Of a stretch of 5,608 nt of DNA, positions 1 to 5,608 are shown one piece after another. The notes below the pieces were generated by a model. The model was not told the DNA's origin. It searched no databases and saw nothing but the letters and a program-made list of their open reading frames with translations. The stretch covers positions 1-5,608 of the forward strand of contig JAUXHF010000140.1 in the NCBI GenBank assembly GCA_030621685.1. The letters run 5' to 3'. The DNA is from Spirochaetota bacterium (GTDB taxonomy: Bacteria; Spirochaetota; UBA12135; COTS27). Made by a program: the position numbers and the translations under genes. Numbering within the stretch: position 1 is the stretch's first letter; every line of letters starts with the position of its first letter.

Positions 1-213
1 GTTTTAAACAGCGAAGCACAGCAAATACAAAGCCCAGATAATCCGGGCTTAGCTCTTCCTTATACGCTGCCAGCAAGCCATGTCAATTTTTTATTGAGCG
101 GCTTACAGCCTTTAGAGAAAGCTCGGCTTGAGATAGATCGGGCCATGCAGGCCATTGACGATTGGAATAATAAAAATTCTAAGAAAATCCTACGACCCAG
201 TACACAAAGCTAA
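1..213 (+). CDS. C-terminal end of an unrecognised protein (5' truncated)
   Basis: The window opens inside a reading frame that runs 70 codons from base 1 to a TAA at 211-213. The visible tail is polar, with a helical-looking stretch around residues 31-60 (LQPLEKARLEIDRAMQAIDD) and a basic end (KNSKKILRPSTQS). Codon use (AGC for Ser, TTA and CTT for Leu) matches the two complete genes downstream, which supports real coding. I do not recognise the family: no catalytic motif, membrane segment or repeat is visible in what remains. It points the same way as the next gene but is separated from it by 317 bases with a likely promoter, so it probably ends its own transcription unit. The start and most of the protein lie outside the window. 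Confidence 0.7.
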   Translation, partial: VLNSEAQQIQSPDNPGLALPYTLPASHVNFLLSGLQPLEKARLEIDRAMQAIDDWNNKNSKKILRPSTQS

Positions 214-236
214 TTTTTGCAACGCATGCAGCGAAT

Positions 237-264
237 AGCTTTGCTTTTTGAAAGCTCCGTTTTT
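237..264 (+). terminator. weak intrinsic terminator candidate
   Basis: A 6-bp stem AGCTTT (237-242) / AAAGCT (251-256) with an 8-nt loop is followed after three bases by a run of five T (260-264). It lies 23 bases after the stop of the upstream gene, where a terminator is expected. The stem is short and AT-rich with only two G-C pairs, so this is a tentative call. Confidence 0.3.
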
Positions 265-477
265 CTTGCAGGGCTGCTTAAAAATCTCATGAAATTCATT
301 TTCTAAGAAAAAACTTTAATTATTCTTGAAAAAAGCCGAAAAAATAAATGTAGCTATATTTTTTATGTGCTGGCTTTAAAAAATAAGGCTAAAAGCACCT
401 TATCTGGCAGCATGTTGAGCTATGGTTTATTTTAAACTGAAAATTTATCGGGACATTATTGAATATGTTGTTGTTTC

Positions 478-506
478 TTTTCAAATAGTTTCTCCTTTGG
501 CATAAT
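478..506 (+). promoter_or_regulatory. sigma-70-like promoter candidate
   Basis: CATAAT at 501-506 matches the -10 consensus TATAAT at five of six positions. It is preceded at the ideal 17-bp spacing by TTTTCA at 478-483, which matches TTGACA at four of six. Transcription would start near 513, leaving a leader of only about 18 bases that contains the ribosome binding site. In such AT-rich DNA chance matches are common, so position and spacing carry most of the weight. Confidence 0.4.
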
Positions 507-510
507 AAAA

Positions 511-524
511 AAGGAAAGCGAGGG
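511..524 (+). promoter_or_regulatory. ribosome binding site of the SpoIIE-like gene
   Basis: The purine-rich stretch 511-524 contains AAGGAAAG (511-518) and GAGGG (520-524). GAGGG lies six bases before the ATG at 531, a normal Shine-Dalgarno spacing, and fixes that ATG as the start. Confidence 0.6.
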
Positions 525-530
525 CATTTC

Positions 531-2684
531 ATGGTACTAAACCTAGTAAGTTTCGATGAAGTTTTTTTCTTCTTACGTTACAAATCATTTCCAATACTGC
601 TGAGTATAATTTTTCTCTCGCTATGGCCCTATCTTTTTTGGGCCTATTTGACATTGCAAAAAAACAAGGCCTACTTGTTTTTGTCCTTGGCTACGCTTTC
701 GCTGTTCATAAAAGAACTTATATTGTTTTTTGCCACAAGGCGTATTACTTTCGATCTTAGTTTAGAAAGAATAAGCTATTCTTTTAAAGATTGGGCTTCA
801 ATCGAGACTTTTTTCAACTGTTTTTTCATCATTTTTGTGTTGATAGCCTTTCGCAGCTATAGGCCAGCAAAAAAATTCAGTTACCCCACCCAAAGTTCTT
901 TGTTTGAAAGCTTCATGTTTATGGCTGTAAACGTGGCGCTTGTTGTCACGGCTATTTTAAGTGTCTATCTTATATCCAGTTTCAAAGGCATAGAATTAAC
1001 TATTTTCTTACCGCTTATCACTGTTATGCAATTCATCATCTTATATAATCGCGTTCGGATAACCCAGAAAAATTTCTACCCTTACAGCGGCTCGCTCATG
1101 TCGGTTTCCCCCGGAAAGTTTTTCTCACTATCACTGTCTTTGTTTGTAATTGTAAATTTGGTTTTTTTCATTATCAGCGCCATTCACGTTACCAGTGAAT
1201 TGCAAAACAAACTTGTTTTCTTAGACAAAGCCTTAGAGCTATCCGAAACCTACCTTCACAGCTTCAAGAGTCTTGTTCATCTTGTTTATGCCATTTTTGT
1301 GTTTAGTTTACTCATTGGCGAGTCTCGGCGCTTGCAAAATCTTAACCGTAAAGAAAGCTACTTAAATGCATCTGTTGCCAACATGAATAACGTGCTGCGC
1401 CACGGCATGCTTACCTACGTTAGTCCAGAGGAGCAAACCCAGTACCTCTTGAAAGAGGTAGCCGCTTACACTCAAGCAGAACATGTCTTCTTGGTATACC
1501 GCACTCCAAGCGATGCGTTAAAATTCCAATCCCTTAAAAACAGTGAATTTCCGCAGTTACAAGAGGACAGCATTCGCCAGCTTGTTGAGGCTGGCAAAAG
1601 CATTATTCTTGATCAGCTTGGTGAGCTTTCCAAGAATTTTGCTAAGCATTATACCTATGTCAACAAAGCTTACACCGAAGCCATGCGGCAATACGACACT
1701 TCTACAGACAAGCAAGCCATTCCTAACGAATTTCTAGAGATGAGAATTCAGTCGCTTCTTTTTTGCCCCATACAAAAAGAAAACAAATTCTCGTATGCCA
1801 TCGTAGCTATAAACAAACGTAAAGATTATTTTGAATCTTGGAGCGAGGCCTCAAGTTATAATTTTATAGAAAAAATTGCCACGATAAGTCATGCAAACAT
1901 ATCCTACATTTTTGACCACGAGCAGTTTCTGCAAAAACGAGAGTCTTACGTTCATACATGTTTCGGCCAAAGGCTTTCTTCGGCCGTTAGTACTATTGAA
2001 AAACGCCTGCTTACAGGTCAGCCGCAAAGCGGAAAAAACTTCGCTGTTGCTTCTCTGCGGGCCTATGAAAAACTGCCTCGGCGAAGCTACTTCTACTACA
2101 GTCTGTTTCAGAAAAAGCCTTTCTTTTTCTTTTTCGAGCCAGTCGGCAATATTGCCGAACAGTTCCTTCTCGCCGTTATGATAGAGATCTCTTTGAAGAA
2201 TGCCTTGCAAAACGAAAAAACAATCTCTGCTCTGCTTAAACGCATCAACAACGATATTAACCCGCTAGGTGATTCCAGTTTTGCTACCGCTAGTTGCGGC
2301 ATGTACGATAGCGAGAAAAGAGTTTTTCTTTTCTCAAGCGCCGCCCATGAGCCTCTTTTGGTATATCATAGCGCTACCAAGGAAATTATTTCTTATGAGA
2401 TAGAAGGCCCGCCGCTTGGCTCAAATCCCGATATCGAATTTCTTGAAGGGAAAATTGACATTAATGAAGGTGATATTCTCATTTTTCACAGCGAAGAACT
2501 CTCTAGAATTCAAGATGGCAAACAACCCTTTTACGACCCTACGGCTATAGGCAAAGTCTTAAAGCAATCAAAAAACAGCGACCCAGAAGTTCTTGCCGAT
2601 GCTCTAAAAACCGATTTAGAAAGTAAGAACCTTAAACATCTGCAAAACCAAGCTGTTCTCTTGCTCTGCCGCCTTGGAAAGTAA
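531..2684 (+). CDS. membrane-anchored GAF / SpoIIE-type phosphatase-like protein, probably catalytically dead
   Basis: The 717-residue product has three parts. Residues about 19-263 carry some seven hydrophobic segments (roughly 19-40, 48-68, 92-107, 127-150, 155-172, 200-219, 248-263), suggesting a membrane sensor. Residues about 300-460 resemble a GAF domain, with a typical core strand pair at SLLFCPIQKENKFSYAIVAI. Residues about 505-714 follow the SpoIIE/PP2C fold; the best-kept part is SSAAHEPLL (the family's NAGH.P segment), then GPPLG and NEGDILIF. Family SpoIIE phosphatases dephosphorylate anti-anti-sigma proteins using Mn/Mg held by aspartates. Here GGDFYD is replaced by RSYFYY (518-523), DVSGHG by EPVGNI (536-541), TDG by SEE (654-656) and the final DD by NQ (706-707). 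Catalysis is therefore unlikely; a binding or signalling role is inferred. The start is supported by GAGGG six bases upstream. An 11-bp inverted repeat overlaps the stop. Confidence 0.85.
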   Translation: MVLNLVSFDEVFFFLRYKSFPILLSIIFLSLWPYLFWAYLTLQKNKAYLFLSLATLSLFIKELILFFATRRITFDLSLERISYSFKDWASIETFFNCFFIIFVLIAFRSYRPAKKFSYPTQSSLFESFMFMAVNVALVVTAILSVYLISSFKGIELTIFLPLITVMQFIILYNRVRITQKNFYPYSGSLMSVSPGKFFSLSLSLFVIVNLVFFIISAIHVTSELQNKLVFLDKALELSETYLHSFKSLVHLVYAIFVFSLLIGESRRLQNLNRKESYLNASVANMNNVLRHGMLTYVSPEEQTQYLLKEVAAYTQAEHVFLVYRTPSDALKFQSLKNSEFPQLQEDSIRQLVEAGKSIILDQLGELSKNFAKHYTYVNKAYTEAMRQYDTSTDKQAIPNEFLEMRIQSLLFCPIQKENKFSYAIVAINKRKDYFESWSEASSYNFIEKIATISHANISYIFDHEQFLQKRESYVHTCFGQRLSSAVSTIEKRLLTGQPQSGKNFAVASLRAYEKLPRRSYFYYSLFQKKPFFFFFEPVGNIAEQFLLAVMIEISLKNALQNEKTISALLKRINNDINPLGDSSFATASCGMYDSEKRVFLFSSAAHEPLLVYHSATKEIISYEIEGPPLGSNPDIEFLEGKIDINEGDILIFHSEELSRIQDGKQPFYDPTAIGKVLKQSKNSDPEVLADALKTDLESKNLKHLQNQAVLLLCRLGK

Positions 2685-2707
2685 GCTCTGCCTTTTCTTT
2701 CCAAGGC
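2671..2707 (+). repeat. perfect 11-bp inverted repeat across the stop codon
   Basis: GCCTTGGAAAG (2671-2681) is the exact reverse complement of CTTTCCAAGGC (2697-2707). The 15-base loop begins with the TAA stop (2682-2684). The left arm encodes the last codons of the SpoIIE-like protein. No T-run follows the right arm (AAAAC follows), so it is not a standard intrinsic terminator. It could be an mRNA 3'-end stabiliser or a pause/processing structure. An 8-bp direct repeat GCTCTGCC (2663-2670 and 2685-2692) interleaves with it. Confidence 0.7.
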
Positions 2708-2766
2708 AAAACTTGACCGCTCAACTTTAGGCACGCTCTTTATCTATTTAGCTAAGTAAATTTATT

Positions 2767-2886
2767 TAAACCCATGGTTCGTTCGGCTCGTTCACACATC
2801 GCTGGGGGGAAAGATGAAACCTAACCTTATCGCTAACTTTTTTAAAAATGCAGCCTCAGCCCCTGCTCTCTTTTTTTGGGCAGCAG
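2767..2886 (+). repeat. upstream copy of a duplicated translation-start region (copy A)
   Basis: This about 120-bp segment, from TAAACCCATGG to GGGCAGCAG, is repeated 150 bases downstream at 2917-3030. It includes the ribosome binding site and the first codons of the exported TPR/NHL/VWA protein. A 51-bp block (2805-2855 against 2954-3004) is identical. Differences are three substitutions (2778, 2790, 2803), one extra G in a G-run (six against five), a 6-bp insertion TCAGCC at 2856-2861, and changes at a T-run (seven against six) and at the 3' end. The divergence argues for an older duplication that has drifted. Confidence 0.9.
2804..2813 (+). promoter_or_regulatory. G-rich ribosome binding site of the short leader frame
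   Basis: GGGGGG (2804-2809) plus AAAG directly precedes the ATG at 2814. It is the same signal as in front of the downstream gene with one extra G, so if one copy recruits ribosomes the other should too. Confidence 0.4.
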
Positions 2887-2966
2887 GACAGGCTTCTTCA
2901 ATGGCCTTAATAGCCATAAACCCATGGCTCGTTCGGCTCATTCACACATCGCCGGGGGAAAGATGA
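2814..2966 (+). CDS. 50-aa short frame made by the duplication, overlapping the next start (ATGA)
   Basis: This frame starts at the copy-A ATG and encodes 50 residues. Residues 1-14 are identical to the start of the downstream exported protein (MKPNLIANFFKNAA). It then diverges through a 6-bp insertion and an extra T, crosses the spacer, and reads copy B's upstream region in another frame, ending ...HTSPGER. Its TGA (2964-2966) overlaps the ATG of the large gene (2963-2965) as ATGA, the classic geometry for translational coupling. The peptide is hydrophobic from about residue 16 to 43 and could insert in a membrane. It may be a meaningless by-product of the duplication, a leader controlling the next gene, or a small protein. 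Expression is not shown, and no family is recognised beyond the shared N-terminus. Confidence 0.4.
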   Translation: MKPNLIANFFKNAASAPALFFWAAGQASSMALIAINPWLVRLIHTSPGER

Positions 2967-3030
2967 AACCTAACCTTATCGCTAACTTTTTTAAAAATGC
3001 AGCCCCTGCTCTCTTTTTTGGGGCTAGCAG
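2917..3030 (+). repeat. downstream copy of the duplicated start region (copy B)
   Basis: This is the partner of the repeat at 2767-2886, separated from it by a 30-base spacer (2887-2916). It contains the functional start of the large exported protein at 2963 and runs into its signal peptide. Because it is continuous with the intact gene, it is probably the ancestral copy (inference). Confidence 0.9.
2954..2962 (+). promoter_or_regulatory. ribosome binding site deciding the start at 2963
   Basis: GGGGGAAAG (2954-2962) abuts the ATG at 2963. Two alternative in-frame starts upstream, TTG at 2876 and ATG at 2924, have no purine-rich signal before them. The signal is not a textbook AGGAGG and sits close to the ATG, but it is the only candidate, and the protein starting there has a sensible signal peptide. 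Confidence 0.5.
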
Positions 3031-5449
3031 ATCGCTGCTGGCAGTCGCTCTCTATATTCTTTGTGTTTCTGCATTTAGCAGCCCCCTCTGGGTAACACTT
3101 CTTGGGCAAGCTTACAGCCAAACACCACAGCCAATAAGCAAAAAATTAAGCACGAGCGCTACAGAGAAGCAAGCAACAGAACTTTTTTTTCAAGGCATGG
3201 GCTTCTATCAGCAAAGAAGCTATGAGCTGGCAACACGATATTTTTTCTCTGCCCTACAAAAAGGCTATCCCAGCACTCAGGCTAGGCATTTTTTGGCCCT
3301 TTCACTCTACAAAAATGGCGACTACCAAGCAGCAAGGCTGCAATGGCAGCGATTGCTAAGTTTGTATAAACAAGGCCCAAGCTCAAGCCAGCTAGGGCTT
3401 CAAAAAACGATAGACGGCGCCATCAAGATGCTTTCGCAAAACACTGGCCCAGCTTCTTCATGGCCAGTGCTTTCATATTTGAAGGTGGGTCAATATCCAG
3501 CAAAACCATCTTCTGCCTATCGCTTATTTTTGCCCATGCAAATTTCAATCGATCAAGCCTCGCAAACACTCTATCTTTTAGATTACGGGCTATCAGAGAT
3601 TTTAGAAACAAGCTTATCGGGCAACCTTATTCGCCGCATACAAGCAGAGTCTTACCCTTTTATCAGCTATAGCATAAAAAAACCACTTGCCTTTATACGC
3701 CATCCTAAAACAGGAAACTTTTTCTTAAGTGACGCTTTAGGCCACAGCATCGTGGAGATTAACCAGCAGGGCCAGCTGCAGCGAAGCATCGGCGAAAAAG
3801 GCATTGGCCCAGGCCAGCTGCTCTTTCCCCATGGCTTAGCCCTTGTTACCTCTGCTCAAGGAGGGCGCGAGCATGTATGGGTCGCCGATAGCGGCAATTC
3901 GCGAATCTCGATATTCAGCCCCCAAGGAACTTGGCTGCAACATATAGGTCGCCGAGGCCAGCTGCTTGGACAATTCATCTATCCTAGCAGCATTGTTCAT
4001 GCTCGCCACAATTCCAATCTTTTCGTTATTGATAAGCAGGCCTCTCGTATCACTCGTTTTGATGCCAGCGGAGCTGTCTTAGATAGTTTTGGCCAGAATT
4101 TTTTGCAAACACCTTTAGCCATGAAAGAACTTTCTAGGCCCAATAGTTTCCTTATTCTCGATTCCAGAAATCTCTACTTTTACGATAAAACCAGTGATAC
4201 CCCCCAGGCCATCCCCATCCGCTTAGTGCGTCCCGAATTTACCTATCAAGAAAATGTCCGTGTAGCTTCGCAGGCTAGCAAACTATCCTCGCCATCAAGC
4301 TCCTCAAAAAGCATACGCATACTATCAGCCGGGCCTATTCTGCCTTATACTGGCTTTGATATCGATAAGAGTGGGAATTTATATCTGGCTAACAACAAAG
4401 ACGGTCGCATAGAAGTTTTCAAACCCAAGCAAGAAGTTTTCAAGAATTTACATGTTCTCGTAGAAGACTACTCCAGCAGCATGTTCCCAAGACTTCATGT
4501 TGATGTTCGTGTGCGTAGTTCTAAAGGCCAGCCAATAGCCGGGCTAGTAGCCAGCAATTTTTCCGTATCTGTTTTAGATAGAGTTATTCAACCAGCCGTA
4601 GAGGCCTTGCCAATAAAATCTTCACAGCGACATTTTACCGTCCTTCTTGAGGCAGCAACATCACTGGGAAAAGCTGAATCTCGCCGCTTAAGCGTAAGCC
4701 GATTTCTGCAAACGCTCAGCTCAAATTTGAAGGCCGAAGACACTTTGCGTTTAGCCGTATTTTCGCCTTCATCTTCATTACGCCCGGCTGCTCTTTCATC
4801 TCTTGCCCAAAAAGACTCATCTACACTGAATAGTTTATGGACCAGCGATATTTTGCAAGCTAATTTATCTGCTGTTATTGACATGGAAGCATCAAAATTG
4901 CTTTTGAAAACCTTAGCCGCTCTTCGGCCTACAGAAGCCCATCTTACAAACATAAACCCAGCAGCTGCTCCCAGTGCTGGCAAGGTTTTAGCTCAGCTTA
5001 CGCAGCCCTTAGCGGCGTCTATTGACAAAGGAGGCGCTGGTGGCGCTCAAATTTTTATGGTGCTTACCGAGGGCAGTTTTGATTATAGCCAATTTCCTAA
5101 TTTTTTGAAACTGCAACGAAAACTTGAGAGTCGTGCTTTGCCTCTCTATGTTATTTATATGCCTACGCTTAAAAAACAAAGCCAGCCAGGTACTGCTTCT
5201 AACCAAGCTCAAGAGGTTTTTTCTGCCTTGGCTAAGCAAAGCGGTGCTGTTGTATTTGCTTATCAAGATTTTACTTTTAGGAATTTCGAACAGGCACTTA
5301 ACAACTCTGTTACTGGACGGTATAGATTGTATTTTAAAACAAAAAAAATTCAATTGGGCTATACCCGATTTATTCCATTACATGTTAAAGTGCAGTATCA
5401 GGCCGCAGCCAACGAGGACATGCTCTTTGGCTACGTGCAGCCTCAATAA
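2963..5449 (+). CDS. exported TPR / six-bladed NHL propeller / VWA-like protein
   Basis: From ATG 2963 the product is 828 residues. A long basic N-region precedes a hydrophobic core at about 24-38, and a possible signal peptidase I site follows AYS (residues 50-52), so export is likely. Residues about 68-138 form two TPR helical hairpins. Residues about 190-488 form six propeller blades; blade 3 has the clearest NHL signature (VWVADSGNSRISIFSPQG). A Ser-rich linker (about 439-450) splits the last two blades. Residues about 511-540 resemble the strand preceding VWFA-related domains (SSKGQPIAGLVASNFSV). Residues about 555-800 fit a VWA-like fold, but the MIDAS DxSxS reads EAATS (563-567) and LTDG reads LTEG (701-704), so classical metal binding is doubtful. 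No enzyme motif is visible; a scaffold or binding role outside the cytoplasm is inferred. The start lies inside a duplicated region and overlaps a 50-codon frame. ATG 2924 would add 13 residues. Confidence 0.85.
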   Translation: MKPNLIANFFKNAAPALFFGASRSLLAVALYILCVSAFSSPLWVTLLGQAYSQTPQPISKKLSTSATEKQATELFFQGMGFYQQRSYELATRYFFSALQKGYPSTQARHFLALSLYKNGDYQAARLQWQRLLSLYKQGPSSSQLGLQKTIDGAIKMLSQNTGPASSWPVLSYLKVGQYPAKPSSAYRLFLPMQISIDQASQTLYLLDYGLSEILETSLSGNLIRRIQAESYPFISYSIKKPLAFIRHPKTGNFFLSDALGHSIVEINQQGQLQRSIGEKGIGPGQLLFPHGLALVTSAQGGREHVWVADSGNSRISIFSPQGTWLQHIGRRGQLLGQFIYPSSIVHARHNSNLFVIDKQASRITRFDASGAVLDSFGQNFLQTPLAMKELSRPNSFLILDSRNLYFYDKTSDTPQAIPIRLVRPEFTYQENVRVASQASKLSSPSSSSKSIRILSAGPILPYTGFDIDKSGNLYLANNKDGRIEVFKPKQEVFKNLHVLVEDYSSSMFPRLHVDVRVRSSKGQPIAGLVASNFSVSVLDRVIQPAVEALPIKSSQRHFTVLLEAATSLGKAESRRLSVSRFLQTLSSNLKAEDTLRLAVFSPSSSLRPAALSSLAQKDSSTLNSLWTSDILQANLSAVIDMEASKLLLKTLAALRPTEAHLTNINPAAAPSAGKVLAQLTQPLAASIDKGGAGGAQIFMVLTEGSFDYSQFPNFLKLQRKLESRALPLYVIYMPTLKKQSQPGTASNQAQEVFSALAKQSGAVVFAYQDFTFRNFEQALNNSVTGRYRLYFKTKKIQLGYTRFIPLHVKVQYQAAANEDMLFGYVQPQ

Positions 5450-5489
5450 CAAGCTCACTTCTGTAGCTAGTAATTCTGTAACCAGTAAT

Positions 5490-5515
5490 AAAACCAGCTA
5501 AAACAAAAACCAGCT
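5490..5515 (+). repeat. short direct repeat AAAACCAGCT x2
   Basis: AAAACCAGCT occurs at 5490-5499 and again at 5506-5515, a 16-base period just after the large gene. A third partial match, AACCAG, lies at 5480-5485. This may be chance in low-complexity DNA; no function is assigned. Confidence 0.35.
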
Positions 5516-5548
5516 CATCTTACCTCACCTCATCTCTCCGCTACTCTT
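5511..5548 (+). other. C-rich, G-poor tract after the exported-protein gene
   Basis: In these 38 bases there are 17 C and only 2 G, with repeated CTCA/CCTCA units. Long unstructured C-rich, G-poor RNA downstream of a gene is the known property of Rho-loading (rut) sites. Since no hairpin with a T-run follows the gene, Rho-dependent termination here is a reasonable but unproven guess. Confidence 0.3.
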
Positions 5549-5590
5549 GCTAAAGGCTTCTGCCTTGTAGCAGGCTGCGCAGGCCGCAGC
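5546..5590. repeat. two adjacent hairpins near the right edge
   Basis: Hairpin 1 pairs 5546-5557 with 5562-5574: AAGGC/GCCTT and GCTA/TAGC, one bulged G (5567), one G-T pair and a TTCT loop. Hairpin 2 pairs GCTGCG (5574-5579) with CGCAGC (5585-5590) across a 5-base loop. They share base 5574, so the full forms compete slightly. An A-run, not a T-run, follows on the plus strand, so neither is a standard terminator for the upstream gene. They may belong to a repeat element or to a feature beyond the window. Confidence 0.5.
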
Positions 5591-5608
5591 AGAAAAAATA
5601 CCAGCAGA

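Larger units (their letters stand above)
214..530. other. AT-rich intergenic region
   Basis: This 317-base gap holds no open frame with a ribosome binding site. It is strongly A/T-rich, especially 295-370 and 420-485. Small inverted repeats are present: AGCTTT/AAAGCT at 237-256 and ATAAGG/CCTTAT at 383-403 with a 9-nt loop. The right end carries the promoter and ribosome binding site of the following gene. I see no riboswitch, tRNA or mobile-element end in it. Confidence 0.6.

Noticed and set aside
383..403. ATAAGG/CCTTAT hairpin in the intergenic region as a regulator or small RNA
   Set aside because: It is a 6-bp AT-rich stem with a 9-nt loop, no T-run and no promoter of its own, which is within chance for such AT-rich DNA.
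1851..2210. 119-codon minus-strand frame inside the SpoIIE-like gene
   Set aside because: It is antisense to a well-supported domain-bearing gene and has no plausible start signal.
2713..2745. Possible promoter before the duplicated start region, with TTGACC at 2713-2718 as a -35 box
   Set aside because: The -35 match is five of six, but no acceptable -10 hexamer lies at 16-18 bp spacing; the AT-rich TTATCT/TATTTA words are too far away.
2876..2962. Longer form of the exported protein starting at TTG 2876
   Set aside because: There is no ribosome binding site, the start would be a rare TTG, and the added 29 residues come from the spacer and the untranslated part of the duplication. ATG 2963 has a purine-rich signal and leads straight into a signal peptide.
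3070..3085. Lipoprotein signal around the Cys in LYILCVSAF
   Set aside because: Leu at -1 and Tyr at -3 do not fit a lipobox, and the Cys lies in the middle of the hydrophobic core. An AYS signal peptidase I site further on fits better.
3451..3466. Similarity of GCTTCTTCATGGCC inside the exported-protein gene to the duplication spacer around 2892-2906
   Set aside because: It is a single 14-15 base match with one gap and no flanking similarity; it is most likely coincidence and not a third repeat copy.
5124..5501. 125-codon plus-strand frame over the end of the exported-protein gene
   Set aside because: It lies in another frame over clear VWA-like coding sequence, has no ribosome binding site and resembles no protein.
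5525..5608. End of a convergent minus-strand gene (27 codons from the right edge to a TGA)
   Set aside because: The frame is short, and a second minus-strand frame is also open over most of the stretch. It is built largely from the hairpin arms, and no recognisable protein end can be seen.

Overview
The window looks bacterial. It holds the tail of one gene and two large plus-strand genes that together fill most of it. Two features recall spirochaetes such as treponemes: a membrane-anchored SpoIIE-type regulator, and an exported TPR / NHL-propeller / VWA-like protein. The lineage is an inference from architecture only; nothing in the window (rRNA, phylogenetic marker) proves it. No tRNA, rRNA, CRISPR array, transposase or phage gene was seen.

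Layout. Bases 1-213 are the last 70 codons of an unrecognised protein. Bases 214-530 are an AT-rich gap with a weak hairpin near its left end and a plausible promoter and ribosome binding site at its right end. Bases 531-2684 encode a 717-aa protein with about seven N-terminal membrane segments, a GAF-like middle and a C-terminal SpoIIE/PP2C-like domain in which the usual metal-binding aspartates are replaced. It is therefore probably a pseudophosphatase. A perfect 11-bp inverted repeat straddles its stop codon. Bases 2685-2962 contain an imperfect tandem duplication of the translation-start region of the next gene. The upstream copy opens a 50-codon reading frame whose TGA overlaps the ATG of the real gene (ATGA). 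Bases 2963-5449 encode an 828-aa exported protein with a signal peptide, two TPRs, a six-bladed NHL-type propeller and a VWA-like domain with a degenerate metal site. The last 159 bases have no convincing gene. They hold a C-rich, G-poor tract followed by two adjacent hairpins.

Working together (inference). One protein has its regulatory half in the cytoplasm behind a membrane sensor. The other is outside the cytoplasmic membrane and is built only from protein-interaction modules. Both have kept a fold while losing its classical catalytic or metal-binding residues, which fits scaffolding or sensing roles better than enzymatic ones. Whether they act in one pathway is not shown by the sequence. 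The most distinctive signal is the duplicated start region with its coupled short reading frame.
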